Source: a virus
Reading direction: 5' to 3' (one strand)
Virus record (IMG/VR): IMGVR_UViG_3300009001_000054
Span: 1-30,757 of that record
DNA: 30,757 nucleotides
The translations under genes and the position numbers were made by a program. Below, piece by piece: positions 1 through 5,704 of the stretch. The notes under the pieces were generated by a model. That model ran no database searches, was not told the origin of the DNA, and saw nothing but the letters and a program-made list of their open reading frames with translations. The stretch's first letter is position 1, and the number at the start of each line of letters is the position of its first letter.

Positions 1-1
1 A

Positions 2-502
2 GTTCTTGCAGGTGTTCCAGGTAATCATGGTGAGATGTCCAGGACCAGTAAAGGTCAAGTTGCAACAAGCAGATTAGATAACTCTGATACCATGCACTTA
101 CAGATATGTGAAGAGATTATGTCTGCTAATAAAGAACGTTACAAGAATGTAACAGTAGAAGTGCCAGATGGTTTTCACCAGGTAATGACTATCAAATCAA
201 TACCGTGCGGCTGGACACATGGACACATGACTGGTGGCAGCGGTGGTAATCCTGAGAATAAAATAGAGAACTGGTGGAAGGGTCAGATGTATGGATTCTT
301 ACCGATGAGTGACGTACAGATTCTTATTACAGGTCACTATCATCACTTCCGTGCAAAACAACAAGGTGATAGGACTTGGTTTCAATCTCCTAGCTTAGAT
401 AAAAGCATAGACTTTACAGCTAGGTCTGGTCTTTGGTCCCATCCAGGTGTACTTACATTTACTGTAAATAAAAAAGGATGGGATAACCTAAAGATTCTTT
501 AA
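2..502 (+). CDS. Metallophosphoesterase, 5'-truncated by the window edge
   Basis: The reading frame is open from base 2, and the codons before the first ATG (35) already encode a Gly-Asn-His-Gly-Glu motif (bases 20-34). This is the GNH[D/E] metal-binding block of calcineurin-like phosphoesterases, so the gene starts outside the window and 35 is not its start. Downstream come a Thr-His-Gly-His block (about bases 215-226) and Ile-Thr-Gly-His-Tyr-His-His (about 326-346), matching the last two metal-ligand motifs of the family. Enzymes of this fold hydrolyse phosphomono- or diesters with two metal ions; phage members are often DNA-repair (SbcD/Mre11-like) nucleases or phosphatases. The substrate cannot be told here because the N-terminal half is missing. 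The stop codon overlaps the stop of the converging leftward gene. Confidence 0.8.
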   Translation, partial: VLAGVPGNHGEMSRTSKGQVATSRLDNSDTMHLQICEEIMSANKERYKNVTVEVPDGFHQVMTIKSIPCGWTHGHMTGGSGGNPENKIENWWKGQMYGFLPMSDVQILITGHYHHFRAKQQGDRTWFQSPSLDKSIDFTARSGLWSHPGVLTFTVNKKGWDNLKIL

Positions 503-714
503 CCGTTTACTGGCACCTTAAAGTTAGGGTCACCGTATGCACGTGTTAAAGTCAAGAGATAAGACAACACTTCTTGTGTCTGTGTGTCATCTATAGTTTC
601 AGAGTGGTCAACAAATAACATGAAGTTACGCAGCAGTGCGTGTACCCTGGGATTGTTTATCTCCCACATCTTAGATTCTTTAATAGCATCTTCTAACATC
701 ATGTCCATTACCAT
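499..714 (-). CDS. Hypothetical protein, 71 aa, last gene of the leftward module
   Basis: No family is recognised. The product is small, acidic in its first half and probably helical. The ATG at 714 overlaps the stop of the preceding gene as TAATG, and a GAGGAGG ribosome-binding sequence lies just upstream. In-frame ATGs at 708 and 702 are alternative starts. The stop codon shares bases with the stop of the converging phosphoesterase, so nothing separates the two convergent genes. It should be expressed with the six genes upstream of it in the unit that begins at 2739. Confidence 0.65.
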   Translation of the reverse strand: MVMDMMLEDAIKESKMWEINNPRVHALLRNFMLFVDHSETIDDTQTQEVLSYLLTLTRAYGDPNFKVPVNG

Positions 715-896
715 TACTCCTCCTCTGCTGGTGTATCTAGCTTCATCTCTACTGCAGCCATGATACCCAGCAGCTGCACTCTTCCATCCTTAGCAGTTAT
801 AGTTGCTTCTCTAAACAACCTAACTCCGTTGTCTGTACCTCTTGTTAATAGTTCTTTTATTAATACAAGTGTATCTATATTTTTTAAATCACTCAT
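714..896 (-). CDS. Hypothetical protein, 60 aa
   Basis: No family is recognised. The small protein has a leucine-rich first third, an Arg-rich middle and an acidic tail ending in three Glu. Its ATG overlaps the previous stop as TAATG and its own stop overlaps the next ATG the same way, so translation is probably coupled along this chain. Support comes from tight packing and an intact frame rather than from similarity. Confidence 0.6.
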   Translation of the reverse strand: MSDLKNIDTLVLIKELLTRGTDNGVRLFREATITAKDGRVQLLGIMAAVEMKLDTPAEEE

Positions 897-1168
897 TAGA
901 ATGGTGCCTCCTCATCGTCTGTTAATCTATACATAGCTACATTACCTCTATGATTGTGGTTCCAATACATGTGGTCTCTACATTGTGCAGCTTCAATACC
1001 ATAACCCATCTTGCGTAGGTCTGCTACGCGTTGTGCGTATGTAGGTAAAAACATTTGTTGGAATGTAGTTCCACATACCCAGTCCCAATTAGCTTCTTTT
1101 AGCTTCTCCAGGACTCGGTGTGAATCGGTCCCTTCATTAGGTATCTTCTTCACTCTCATGTACTGCAT
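896..1168 (-). CDS. Winged-helix/HTH-like DNA-binding protein, 90 aa
   Basis: Residues about 42-85 (Leu-Pro-Thr-Tyr-Ala-Gln-Arg-Val-Ala-Asp-Leu-Arg-Lys-Met-Gly-Tyr...) follow the pattern of small phage winged-helix domains. In these, an R-[IV]-x-[DE]-L-R-[KR]-x-G-[YW]-x-I-E recognition helix and wing is followed by a strand ending in a Tyr-Arg-Leu-like motif, here Met-Tyr-Arg-Leu near residue 80. Such proteins bind DNA as regulators or accessory replication factors. The gene lies 1 base after the annealing-protein gene, suggesting a role in DNA metabolism or early regulation. The ATG at 1168 is preceded by a GGACGG sequence; a second ATG three codons in is possible. The fold call rests on motif memory alone. 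Confidence 0.6.
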   Translation of the reverse strand: MQYMRVKKIPNEGTDSHRVLEKLKEANWDWVCGTTFQQMFLPTYAQRVADLRKMGYGIEAAQCRDHMYWNHNHRGNVAMYRLTDDEEAPF

Positions 1169-1169
1169 G

Positions 1170-2063
1170 TTATGAACCGTCCTTTAAAGACCAAGTATTT
1201 GTATCTACCCAATCAAAGATATTACCTTTGTTTATCTTACCGCTTGACAATGCTGCTTTAGCTTTTGCTGCAAGCTCATCGTCTCCGTTGTCAATAGCTT
1301 TGTTAACACAGTTATTAAATGTGTTGAGTTGCTTCTCACTAGGTGCGTCCTTCTCCCAGTCTCCGCTTGGTATGTCTGCCATGTCATCTCCTTCTTTTAT
1401 TTCTACGTCACCACTAAATGTTTCAATGATGTCATTAACTACATCTGAATTACCTTGACGTTCTTCAAATGTTTTCTTTTGCTTTTCTATGTATTTAGAA
1501 GCTACATCTATAAATGTCTTTTGGTTATCATCGCTGTAGTCTGCCATCTCTTTTGGCATACCTTGCTTGACAGCCATTCTATCTACAGTGTACTTCCATA
1601 CGTTAGCTGCAAACTTCTTATCACCTGCACACATGGTCAAGATTATCTCCTTCATTTCATTAGAAAGGGATGTCTTGCTCTCTTGTGCTATAGGTTTTTT
1701 TTTAGGTGCAGCTGGTTTACTGTCAGATACTTTGCTCATCTCTTCTCTGCTTGGTCTAGGTTTATTGCTGCCCTGGTATTTCCAGTTAGCTAAAGCTCTA
1801 CCTATTGCAGAAGTCTCGCAGTTCTCCATCCATGCGTCAGCATTAGCAAAGCCACCTTGACCTTTAGTCTCTTGTGCTGTACCAGTAGTCACTGGTCTTG
1901 CATCTGTTAGGTCCTTGTATAGTTCTGCTTTAATAGTTACGCATGTACCGTCATCAGTTATGTGTACTATATCTGTCTCTATTCTGCCGTCTGGATTATC
2001 CTTCCAGAACAGTTTTAATCTATCTTCTACTGTCTCGTAGTTCTCTAAATTAAACTTTGCCAT
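1170..2063 (-). CDS. ERF/RecT-like single-strand annealing or ssDNA-binding protein
   Basis: The N-terminal 100 residues contain Tyr-Glu-Thr-Val-Glu-Asp-Arg-Leu and later Gly-Gly-Phe-Ala-Asn-Ala, then Glu-Asn-Cys-Glu-Thr-Ser-Ala-Ile-Gly-Arg-Ala-Leu-Ala-Asn. The second block is a signature I associate with ERF-like recombination/ssDNA-binding proteins of actinobacterial phages. Such proteins coat single-stranded DNA and promote annealing in phage recombination and replication. The remaining two thirds is charged and low-complexity (Pro/Lys-rich around residues 115-130, acidic patches around 210-240), with a Ser-Glu-Lys-Gln-Leu-x(3)-Asn segment near the C-terminus that may be a partner-binding domain. 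The start at 2063 has AAGGAAGG 5 bases upstream, inside the end of the preceding HTH gene. The exact family (ERF versus RecT versus ssDNA-binding) is uncertain. Confidence 0.65.
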   Translation of the reverse strand: MAKFNLENYETVEDRLKLFWKDNPDGRIETDIVHITDDGTCVTIKAELYKDLTDARPVTTGTAQETKGQGGFANADAWMENCETSAIGRALANWKYQGSNKPRPSREEMSKVSDSKPAAPKKKPIAQESKTSLSNEMKEIILTMCAGDKKFAANVWKYTVDRMAVKQGMPKEMADYSDDNQKTFIDVASKYIEKQKKTFEERQGNSDVVNDIIETFSGDVEIKEGDDMADIPSGDWEKDAPSEKQLNTFNNCVNKAIDNGDDELAAKAKAALSSGKINKGNIFDWVDTNTWSLKDGS

Positions 2064-2274
2064 CGTTACCTTCCTTGTTTACTATTGTGTACACATGCTT
2101 GCGTGATATACCAGCAGCTGCAGCGATGTCATCTACTGTCATCTTTGTTGTACTCCTGGCATCAAACAAGTGTGTAATCATACTGTTACGTGATTGAATC
2201 TTGCTCTTGATTAATCTGCTAGTAGATTTTAATTCTTCAAATAATAAATCTTCATAGCTTGATAATTTATTCAT
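2050..2274 (-). CDS. Small helix-turn-helix protein, 74 aa
   Basis: The C-terminal third reads Met-Thr-Val-Asp-Asp-Ile-Ala-Ala-Ala-Ala-Gly-Ile-Ser-Arg-Lys-His-Val-Tyr, a classic helix-turn-helix with the A-x(3)-G-[IV]-S turn and a basic recognition helix. The N-terminal part is a charged helix that could dimerise. It probably acts as a small DNA-binding regulator or accessory factor. Its ATG overlaps the preceding stop as ATGA, and its 3' end overlaps the annealing-protein gene by 14 bases and carries that gene's ribosome-binding site. Confidence 0.7.
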   Translation of the reverse strand: MNKLSSYEDLLFEELKSTSRLIKSKIQSRNSMITHLFDARSTTKMTVDDIAAAAGISRKHVYTIVNKEGNDGKV

Positions 2275-2390
2275 CTTCTCCTTCCTCTTTTGAGTTCTTT
2301 AATTAAGTCCTGGACTGTATCATTGACAGTCAGTTCTAATTCTAGTTCTGCAAGTAGTCTGTTAAGACTCTCTTCATCCCACTTAGACAT
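2271..2390 (-). CDS. Mini-protein, 39 aa, acidic helix with Arg-rich tail
   Basis: This short frame starts at ATG 2390, one base after the stop of the 115-aa gene, and ends in a TGA that overlaps the next ATG as ATGA. The product is a leucine-rich acidic helix (Leu-Leu-Ala-Glu-Leu-Glu-Leu-Glu-Leu) followed by a basic end of Arg-Gly-Arg-Arg-Arg. No family is recognised. Without it there would be an unexplained 117-base gap in an otherwise gap-free chain, and the exact coupling at both ends supports it as a gene. No strong Shine-Dalgarno is seen, so translation is probably coupled. Confidence 0.6.
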   Translation of the reverse strand: MSKWDEESLNRLLAELELELTVNDTVQDLIKELKRGRRR

Positions 2391-2391
2391 G

Positions 2392-2739
2392 TCATGCTGT
2401 GCTGGGTGCTAACATACCTATTTGTTTATAAGCAGAATCAGCTAACGAATAAAATATTGATTTTTGAAACTCATATTGTTCATAGATTTGTAATCCTAAC
2501 TCTTCCATATATGAATCAAGTTTCTCTTTTATTTCTTCATTAGACTTGCCTTGTTTCTTCATTCTTTGTGCTTCAATAATCGCATTCTCTCCCCAGTTCA
2601 TTATCTTTTGAGTAGCAATAGGATTAATTGGTCTGCCGTTTTCTGCACGCATAGTATTCTCTTTGCTGTAAACGATACCTTCCTCCACTAACATACGTAA
2701 TGTCTGTGGTCTTAATGCTTTTATTAAATTATAGCTCAT
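2392..2739 (-). CDS. Hypothetical protein, 115 aa, first gene of the 2739 unit
   Basis: No family is recognised. The product is mixed-charge and mostly helical, with an internal Lys/Glu-rich stretch (residues about 60-80) and an aromatic C-terminal third. A strong GGGAGG ribosome-binding site sits 8 bases before ATG 2739, and the TGTAACC/GTCTAA promoter lies 23-52 bases upstream. That makes it the promoter-proximal gene of a unit that continues through the mini-protein, HTH, annealing protein, winged-helix protein and two small genes to base 499. Confidence 0.7.
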   Translation of the reverse strand: MSYNLIKALRPQTLRMLVEEGIVYSKENTMRAENGRPINPIATQKIMNWGENAIIEAQRMKKQGKSNEEIKEKLDSYMEELGLQIYEQYEFQKSIFYSLADSAYKQIGMLAPSTA

Positions 2740-2761
2740 AGCTTTACCTCCCTTTGTCTTG

Positions 2762-2791
2762 TTAGACTCTTCTAGTTATTAATTGGTTACA
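2762..2791 (-). promoter_or_regulatory. ECF-like early promoter for the 2739 unit
   Basis: TGTAACC (2791-2785) and GTCTAA (2767-2762) are separated by 17 bases. The site is one of seven with this arrangement in the window. The last bases of the TTG-start zinc-peptide gene, including its TAA, lie inside the upstream box. The predicted transcript would begin near 2755, leaving a short leader with GGGAGG before ATG 2739. Confidence 0.65.
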
Positions 2792-2918
2792 AATAAACTG
2801 GTGTATTTACAACAGTTACTTGTGGCTGCATGTACATTCTGCATAATTCATTTATGCAGACATGCCTGGCATTCACAACGTGAGTGTGATTGCCGCACAT
2901 CATACAAATGCTTGACAA
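2787..2918 (-). CDS. Cys-rich mini-protein, 43 aa, TTG start
   Basis: A perfect AAGGAGGT (2930-2923) lies 4 bases before TTG 2918, while the first in-frame ATG (2903) is too far away at about 19 bases, so the TTG is the likely start. The product has Cys-Met-Met-Cys-Gly-Asn-His near the N-terminus and Cys-Ile-Asn-Glu-Leu-Cys about 16 residues later. This C-x2-C ... C-x4-C layout suggests a single zinc knuckle. It ends within the next promoter. The function is unknown; a nucleic-acid or protein-binding adaptor is plausible for such phage zinc peptides. Confidence 0.6.
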   Translation of the reverse strand: MSSICMMCGNHTHVVNARHVCINELCRMYMQPQVTVVNTPVYL

Positions 2919-2958
2919 CGTAACCTCCTTTTACGTTACTTAGTATATATTATACACG

Positions 2959-3096
2959 TTACTTCATGTTACGCATGCGTTTTTTTGCATAACGATAACC
3001 CTTCCATGTTTGGAAGTTAAAGTATGCAGCAAGTAGTGTGAATCCTACAATGAACGCAGTCATTGTAAGTAGGATAAATCCTTGCCAACTACACAT
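2959..3096 (-). CDS. Single-pass membrane mini-protein, 45 aa
   Basis: ATG 3096 has an ideal GGAAGGAGGT site 5 bases upstream, inside the end of the Cys-rich gene. Residues about 4-27 form a hydrophobic segment (Trp-Gln-Gly-Phe-Ile-Leu-Leu ... Leu-Leu-Ala-Ala-Tyr-Phe). A strongly basic tail (Lys-Lys-Arg-Met-Arg-Asn-Met-Lys) follows, implying an N-out/C-in single-span inner-membrane protein by the positive-inside rule. It might be holin-like or an early host-membrane modifier, but no family is recognised. Confidence 0.65.
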   Translation of the reverse strand: MCSWQGFILLTMTAFIVGFTLLAAYFNFQTWKGYRYAKKRMRNMK

Positions 3097-3099
3097 GAG

Positions 3100-3369
3100 T
3101 CACCTCCTTCCTTTTATTTCTAGTAATACTTTGTCCCTGTCGGGGTTAAACATTGGAGAAGAACAACCACCACCGAATGCTGGACTGAAGTCTGCCATGT
3201 TGTCTGGCATGCCAGCTTGTATCTCGTCATACTTCTCACAAAAATAATTACCTGGCTTGTCACCACCAAGATATATGCAAGCTAAGTTATCTTCGCTTGT
3301 TGGTTTACCGAACGGACATGGTCTCTGCTTGCAGCAGAAACCAGACCGAACACAAGAAGCAAACTCTAT
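3100..3369 (-). CDS. Cys-rich protein, 89 aa, lacking a canonical start codon
   Basis: This frame opens after a TAA at 3387-3385 and runs to TGA at 3102-3100. Its N-terminal half is dense in Cys: Cys-Val-Arg-Ser-Gly-Phe-Cys-Cys-Lys, then Cys-Pro-Phe-Gly, Ala-Cys-Ile-Tyr and Phe-Cys-Glu-Lys-Tyr, followed by Phe-Gly-Gly-Gly-Cys. It resembles a Cys-rich hypothetical family I recall from other phages and may bind Zn or Fe-S. No ATG, GTG or TTG lies before the first Cys; the only candidates are ATA 3369 or ATT 3384. GAGGAG sits 5 bases before the ATA, whose bases overlap the stop of the previous gene as ATAG. An AUA start, a frameshift from the upstream gene, or a base error could explain this. 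The frame itself is convincing; the start is not resolved. Confidence 0.65.
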   Translation of the reverse strand: MEFASCVRSGFCCKQRPCPFGKPTSEDNLACIYLGGDKPGNYFCEKYDEIQAGMPDNMADFSPAFGGGCSSPMFNPDRDKVLLEIKGRR

Positions 3370-3671
3370 TGTTGCTCCTCTAATTTAAGCAAGTTGCTGC
3401 ATGCCTCGTACACTTGCAAGTACCCATTGTTTTTGAATACTTTAAGTGCATCACCTAGCATGACATACTCTGTGAAACCCATAAACTCATGGGCTTTGGA
3501 CGCATCCTCAACACAATTTGCACCTAGAATCTCATCGCTGTAACCGATGATGTCTAAGAACAAAGCAAAAGGATTTTTACCTGGCTCAAAGTTAAAGCTC
3601 CACTCGTGTAGCTCTGTTAACTGCTCCTGTACCTCTTGTATTTGAGTTAGCATTGATTTGTTTTTAGGCAT
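3366..3671 (-). CDS. Hypothetical protein, 101 aa, first gene of the 3671 unit
   Basis: No family is recognised. The N-terminus is a predicted helix rich in Gln/Glu/Leu (possible short coiled coil, residues 7-25), followed by a hydrophobic-aromatic core with one Cys near residue 52 and another near residue 91. AAAGGAGGG lies just upstream of ATG 3671, and a TGTAACT/GTCTAA promoter sits 29-57 bases upstream. The end overlaps the start region of the Cys-rich gene by 4 bases. Confidence 0.65.
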   Translation of the reverse strand: MPKNKSMLTQIQEVQEQLTELHEWSFNFEPGKNPFALFLDIIGYSDEILGANCVEDASKAHEFMGFTEYVMLGDALKVFKNNGYLQVYEACSNLLKLEEQQ

Positions 3672-3695
3672 TCTGCCCTCCTTTTATTGCGTACA

Positions 3696-3887
3696 TTATT
3701 TAGACTCCACATCGTGAAAAAAGTTACACTTACAATCCAAAAAACTTTTATAGATTGTGCGCAAGTGTTGCATCTCTCTGTACTTGTGTATGTCTAAACC
3801 TTCATTCATTATCCTGGTTCGCAGCTGGTCAACGTGACACTGGACCATCTCGTGTAATGATTCGTGTCCGTATTTATTTTTCTTCAT
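3696..3887 (-). CDS. Hypothetical protein, 63 aa
   Basis: No family is recognised. The small basic protein is rich in His and has Cys at residue 17 and a Cys-Lys-Cys pair near residue 53. Its start overlaps the end of the 67-aa gene by 14 bases. Its last ten codons contain the next promoter, and the terminal Val-Glu-Ser-Lys is shared with the unrelated 173-aa protein for that reason. Confidence 0.6.
   Translation of the reverse strand: MKKNKYGHESLHEMVQCHVDQLRTRIMNEGLDIHKYREMQHLRTIYKSFLDCKCNFFHDVESK
3700..3728 (-). promoter_or_regulatory. ECF-like early promoter for the 3671 unit
   Basis: TGTAACT (3728-3722) and GTCTAA (3705-3700) are 16 bases apart. The whole element lies in the last codons of the 63-aa gene and accounts for that protein ending in Val-Glu-Ser-Lys. 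It is followed by AAAGGAGGG and ATG 3671. Confidence 0.65.
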
Positions 3888-4077
3888 TTAGTACATCTTT
3901 TAAAAATTTAGCTGCATCACGTGAACCCATCTCTTTAAACAACAATGCAATTAATGTATCTATTGCTTTAGTTATTTTTAAATCCACAATAGTTGTATTA
4001 AGTCCCATGTCTTTTGCTTTAGCATGTAGTGTTTTTAAAGACTTAATTCTTTTTTGATAGTCCATTACTAATACCAT
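3874..4077 (-). CDS. Hypothetical protein, 67 aa
   Basis: No family is recognised. It is a predicted helical protein with basic N-terminal and acidic C-terminal parts (ending Asn-Glu-Glu-Lys). AGGAAGGAAG lies a few bases before ATG 4077; an in-frame ATG at 4065 is the alternative. It lies 12 bases after the 107-aa gene and is probably transcribed from the same promoter upstream of 4413. Confidence 0.6.
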   Translation of the reverse strand: MVLVMDYQKRIKSLKTLHAKAKDMGLNTTIVDLKITKAIDTLIALLFKEMGSRDAAKFLKDVLNEEK

Positions 4078-4089
4078 TCTTCTTCCTTC

Positions 4090-4413
4090 CTATGCTGCCA
4101 CCGCAACATCTTCTACTCTCTCAACTTCCAAGTAAAAATCTATCTCTGCATCATTAAAGGTTCTGTACTCCCATCCTTTTAGGTAATACATACCATGAAT
4201 ATGAGAACCGTAATATTTTTTTTCTTTAGATACAAACTTAGGTTGGTCCTTGTAAATATCTATCTCATCCCATAGTTCTTGCAGCTCCTGCTTTGTACCG
4301 TACTTGACCCACTGTGTACCTTCCTTAACAAAGCCCAGGTCTTTTAAGAACGCAGCTTTAGTTGCACCAAGCACTGGCTTGACTGCATACAACTTCGCTA
4401 TCTCCTGCATCAT
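4090..4413 (-). CDS. Hypothetical protein, 107 aa, first gene of the 4413 unit
   Basis: No family is recognised. The product has a Lys-rich N-terminal helix, a Gln-Trp-Val-Lys-Tyr-Gly-Thr-Lys-Gln-Glu-Leu-Gln-Glu-Leu segment (residues about 38-52) and an aromatic, acidic C-terminal half ending in Val-Ala-Val-Ala-Ala. Two adjacent ATGs (4413 and 4410) follow AAGGTGG. The TGTAACT/GTCTAA promoter lies immediately upstream, so this gene leads a unit with the 67- and 63-aa genes. Confidence 0.65.
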   Translation of the reverse strand: MMQEIAKLYAVKPVLGATKAAFLKDLGFVKEGTQWVKYGTKQELQELWDEIDIYKDQPKFVSKEKKYYGSHIHGMYYLKGWEYRTFNDAEIDFYLEVERVEDVAVAA

Positions 4414-4434
4414 TCACCACCTTTTTTTATCACG

Positions 4435-4821
4435 TTACTTAGACACCTGCTCTTCTAATTTAGTTACATCTTTTTTTTCACGATACTTACCATACTCAAA
4501 CTGTGGTTCGGGATTTGCTTTGACTGTTGCCTTCATATCTTCTAGTACTTTTATGAACGCATCAATTGTGTGAAGCACATCTGACGTACCGTAAGCTATC
4601 GCACCAGACTGGCTGGTATAAAATGTCCAGAATGTTTTTCCAAATAGTTTTTCTAACTCTTCACGTGGATGCCAGTCATAATCCGCATCAATTCTAAATG
4701 GAACTGACACATCTTTAGCACATGACTGATTCCAAATTTTATATTCGTAATCAACACCACGCTCTAGCACTTCATCATTATCATTACTGGACCATCTGTA
4801 ATTTACTTTTTTGTTATACAT
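4435..4821 (-). CDS. Hypothetical protein, 128 aa
   Basis: No family is recognised. The product is rich in aromatic and charged residues, with a compact-looking middle (Phe-Gly-Lys-Thr-Phe-Trp-Thr-Phe-Tyr, about residues 60-68) and a Lys/Glu-rich C-terminal tail. ATG 4821 overlaps the stop of the 47-aa gene as TAATG, and AAGGAAGG lies a few bases upstream. It closes the 5159 unit, and its last codons carry the next promoter. Confidence 0.65.
   Translation of the reverse strand: MYNKKVNYRWSSNDNDEVLERGVDYEYKIWNQSCAKDVSVPFRIDADYDWHPREELEKLFGKTFWTFYTSQSGAIAYGTSDVLHTIDAFIKVLEDMKATVKANPEPQFEYGKYREKKDVTKLEEQVSK
4439..4468 (-). promoter_or_regulatory. ECF-like early promoter for the 4413 unit
   Basis: TGTAACT (4468-4462) and GTCTAA (4444-4439) are 17 bases apart. 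The element is embedded in the last codons of the 128-aa gene, which therefore ends Val-Ser-Lys. The bases after the -10 (GTAACGTGATA) are the same as those after the 5187-5216 site. Confidence 0.65.
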
Positions 4822-4964
4822 TACTCACCTTCCTTTACAATCTCTGGCAATACTGGTTCTGATATTGCCACTAACTTATCTAATTGGTTCTTTGCACCTG
4901 TAAAGTTATCTTCTTCAAGTGATTCTATTATTTGTTTTTTTAATTTGTTTATTACTTGGTTCAT
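4821..4964 (-). CDS. Mini-protein, 47 aa, helical
   Basis: The frame starts at ATG 4964, four bases after the zinc-ribbon gene, with an AGGAGGG site upstream that lies within the end of that gene. The TAA stop overlaps the next ATG as TAATG. The product is a Lys/Ile-rich amphipathic helix followed by an acidic end. No family is recognised. It fills what would otherwise be a 146-base gap with exact coupling at its end, which supports it as a real gene. Confidence 0.6.
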   Translation of the reverse strand: MNQVINKLKKQIIESLEEDNFTGAKNQLDKLVAISEPVLPEIVKEGE

Positions 4965-4967
4965 TAC

Positions 4968-5159
4968 TTACCCTCCTAACGGTTCATTACATTTTTCACA
5001 AGTGTAATCACCTAAGAAAAACGCATTACCCGCATCTTCTAATATGTACCCTGGTATTTTTGTAAAACAGTTACCGCAATTAAGCACACTGTCTTTTGTT
5101 AGTTCTAAATCTTCATCTGTCAAGCCAGTAATGGCTTTATAAAAATCATAATCTAACAT
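4968..5159 (-). CDS. Zinc-ribbon mini-protein, 63 aa
   Basis: Two Cys-x2-Cys knuckles are present (Cys-Gly-Asn-Cys at residues 28-31 and Cys-Glu-Lys-Cys at 54-57), 22 residues apart, which is the layout of a four-Cys zinc ribbon. The preceding residues are acidic and helical (Leu-Thr-Asp-Glu-Asp-Leu-Glu-Leu). I chose ATG 5159 because GGAAGG lies 5 bases before it. A GTG six bases upstream would overlap the end of that binding site. It is the first gene after the 5187-5216 promoter. It is likely a nucleic-acid or protein-binding adaptor; the exact role is unknown. Confidence 0.65.
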   Translation of the reverse strand: MLDYDFYKAITGLTDEDLELTKDSVLNCGNCFTKIPGYILEDAGNAFFLGDYTCEKCNEPLGG

Positions 5160-5182
5160 TCTCACCTTCCTTTTCTATCACG

Positions 5183-5704
5183 TTACTTAGACTCAACATC
5201 TTCTGAATTGGTTACATCTTCTGCCATCTTTTTTAATTTCTCCCAGTGCGGTTCAAACGTAGGAATAAAATAGTTCTGCATGTAATCTGCATGGCTGTCA
5301 TACCCTGGGAATCTTGCAGCAAATTCTTTTGGTTCTAAAGACCACATCTCTTTTGCAAGATGGAATGGACTGTGATACTCATGCTTGAATGTTATCTCGT
5401 TGAGTTCCTTCATGGTATATTCTTTGTAAACGTAGTCACCTTCTGTTAGTACATAAGTTTTCTTGACATACTCCTGGAATGGCATCCCGTCAATGATATC
5501 GTCAACAGCACCATCAATATACTTTGCGCTGATTGAGTCATCATAAACAGTATTTGTTTTTTTGTTTAACAAGAACGCATGACCACCGTAGTGCGCAGCA
5601 CCTTTAAATATATCTCTTAGTGCATGGACCACAACCCACTCATCACCTTTTGAGAAATCATTGATTGCATTCCATGCAGCTGGATAGCAGTTACCAGCAC
5701 CCAT
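5183..5704 (-). CDS. Possible papain-like/transglutaminase-fold Cys protein, 173 aa
   Basis: The N-terminus reads Gly-Asn-Cys-Tyr-Pro-Ala-Ala-Trp-Asn-Ala, putting a Cys (residue 6) at the head of a helix. Tyr-Gly-Gly-His-Ala-Phe-Leu-Leu follows (His 42), then Val-Tyr-Asp-Asp-Ser (Asp 55). A Cys-helix / Gly-His-Ala-strand / Asp-strand order is the active-site layout of papain-like and transglutaminase-like folds. I recall small phage proteins with similar G-N-C-[FY] and H-A-[FW] motifs. The rest (residues 60-173) is acidic and aromatic and not assignable. If active, it could be a thiol peptidase or amidase acting on a host target early in infection. The start at 5704 overlaps the preceding stop as TAATG. 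Confidence 0.5.
   Translation of the reverse strand: MGAGNCYPAAWNAINDFSKGDEWVVVHALRDIFKGAAHYGGHAFLLNKKTNTVYDDSISAKYIDGAVDDIIDGMPFQEYVKKTYVLTEGDYVYKEYTMKELNEITFKHEYHSPFHLAKEMWSLEPKEFAARFPGYDSHADYMQNYFIPTFEPHWEKLKKMAEDVTNSEDVESK
5187..5216 (-). promoter_or_regulatory. ECF-like early promoter for the 5159 unit
   Basis: TGTAACC (5216-5210) and GTCTAA (5192-5187) are 17 bases apart, inside the last codons of the 173-aa gene (which ends Val-Glu-Ser-Lys). The predicted transcript begins just before the GGAAGG binding site of the zinc-ribbon gene. Confidence 0.65.

Noticed and set aside
1228-1860. Three rightward frames of 76-112 aa opposite the annealing-protein gene
   Set aside because: They are antisense shadows of a well-supported leftward gene, with Ser/Leu/Phe-rich translations typical of reverse-strand artefacts and no ribosome-binding sites.
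5160-5165. GTG 5165 as start of the zinc-ribbon gene
   Set aside because: It begins at the last base of the GGAAGG binding site, leaving no spacing; ATG 5159 is properly spaced.
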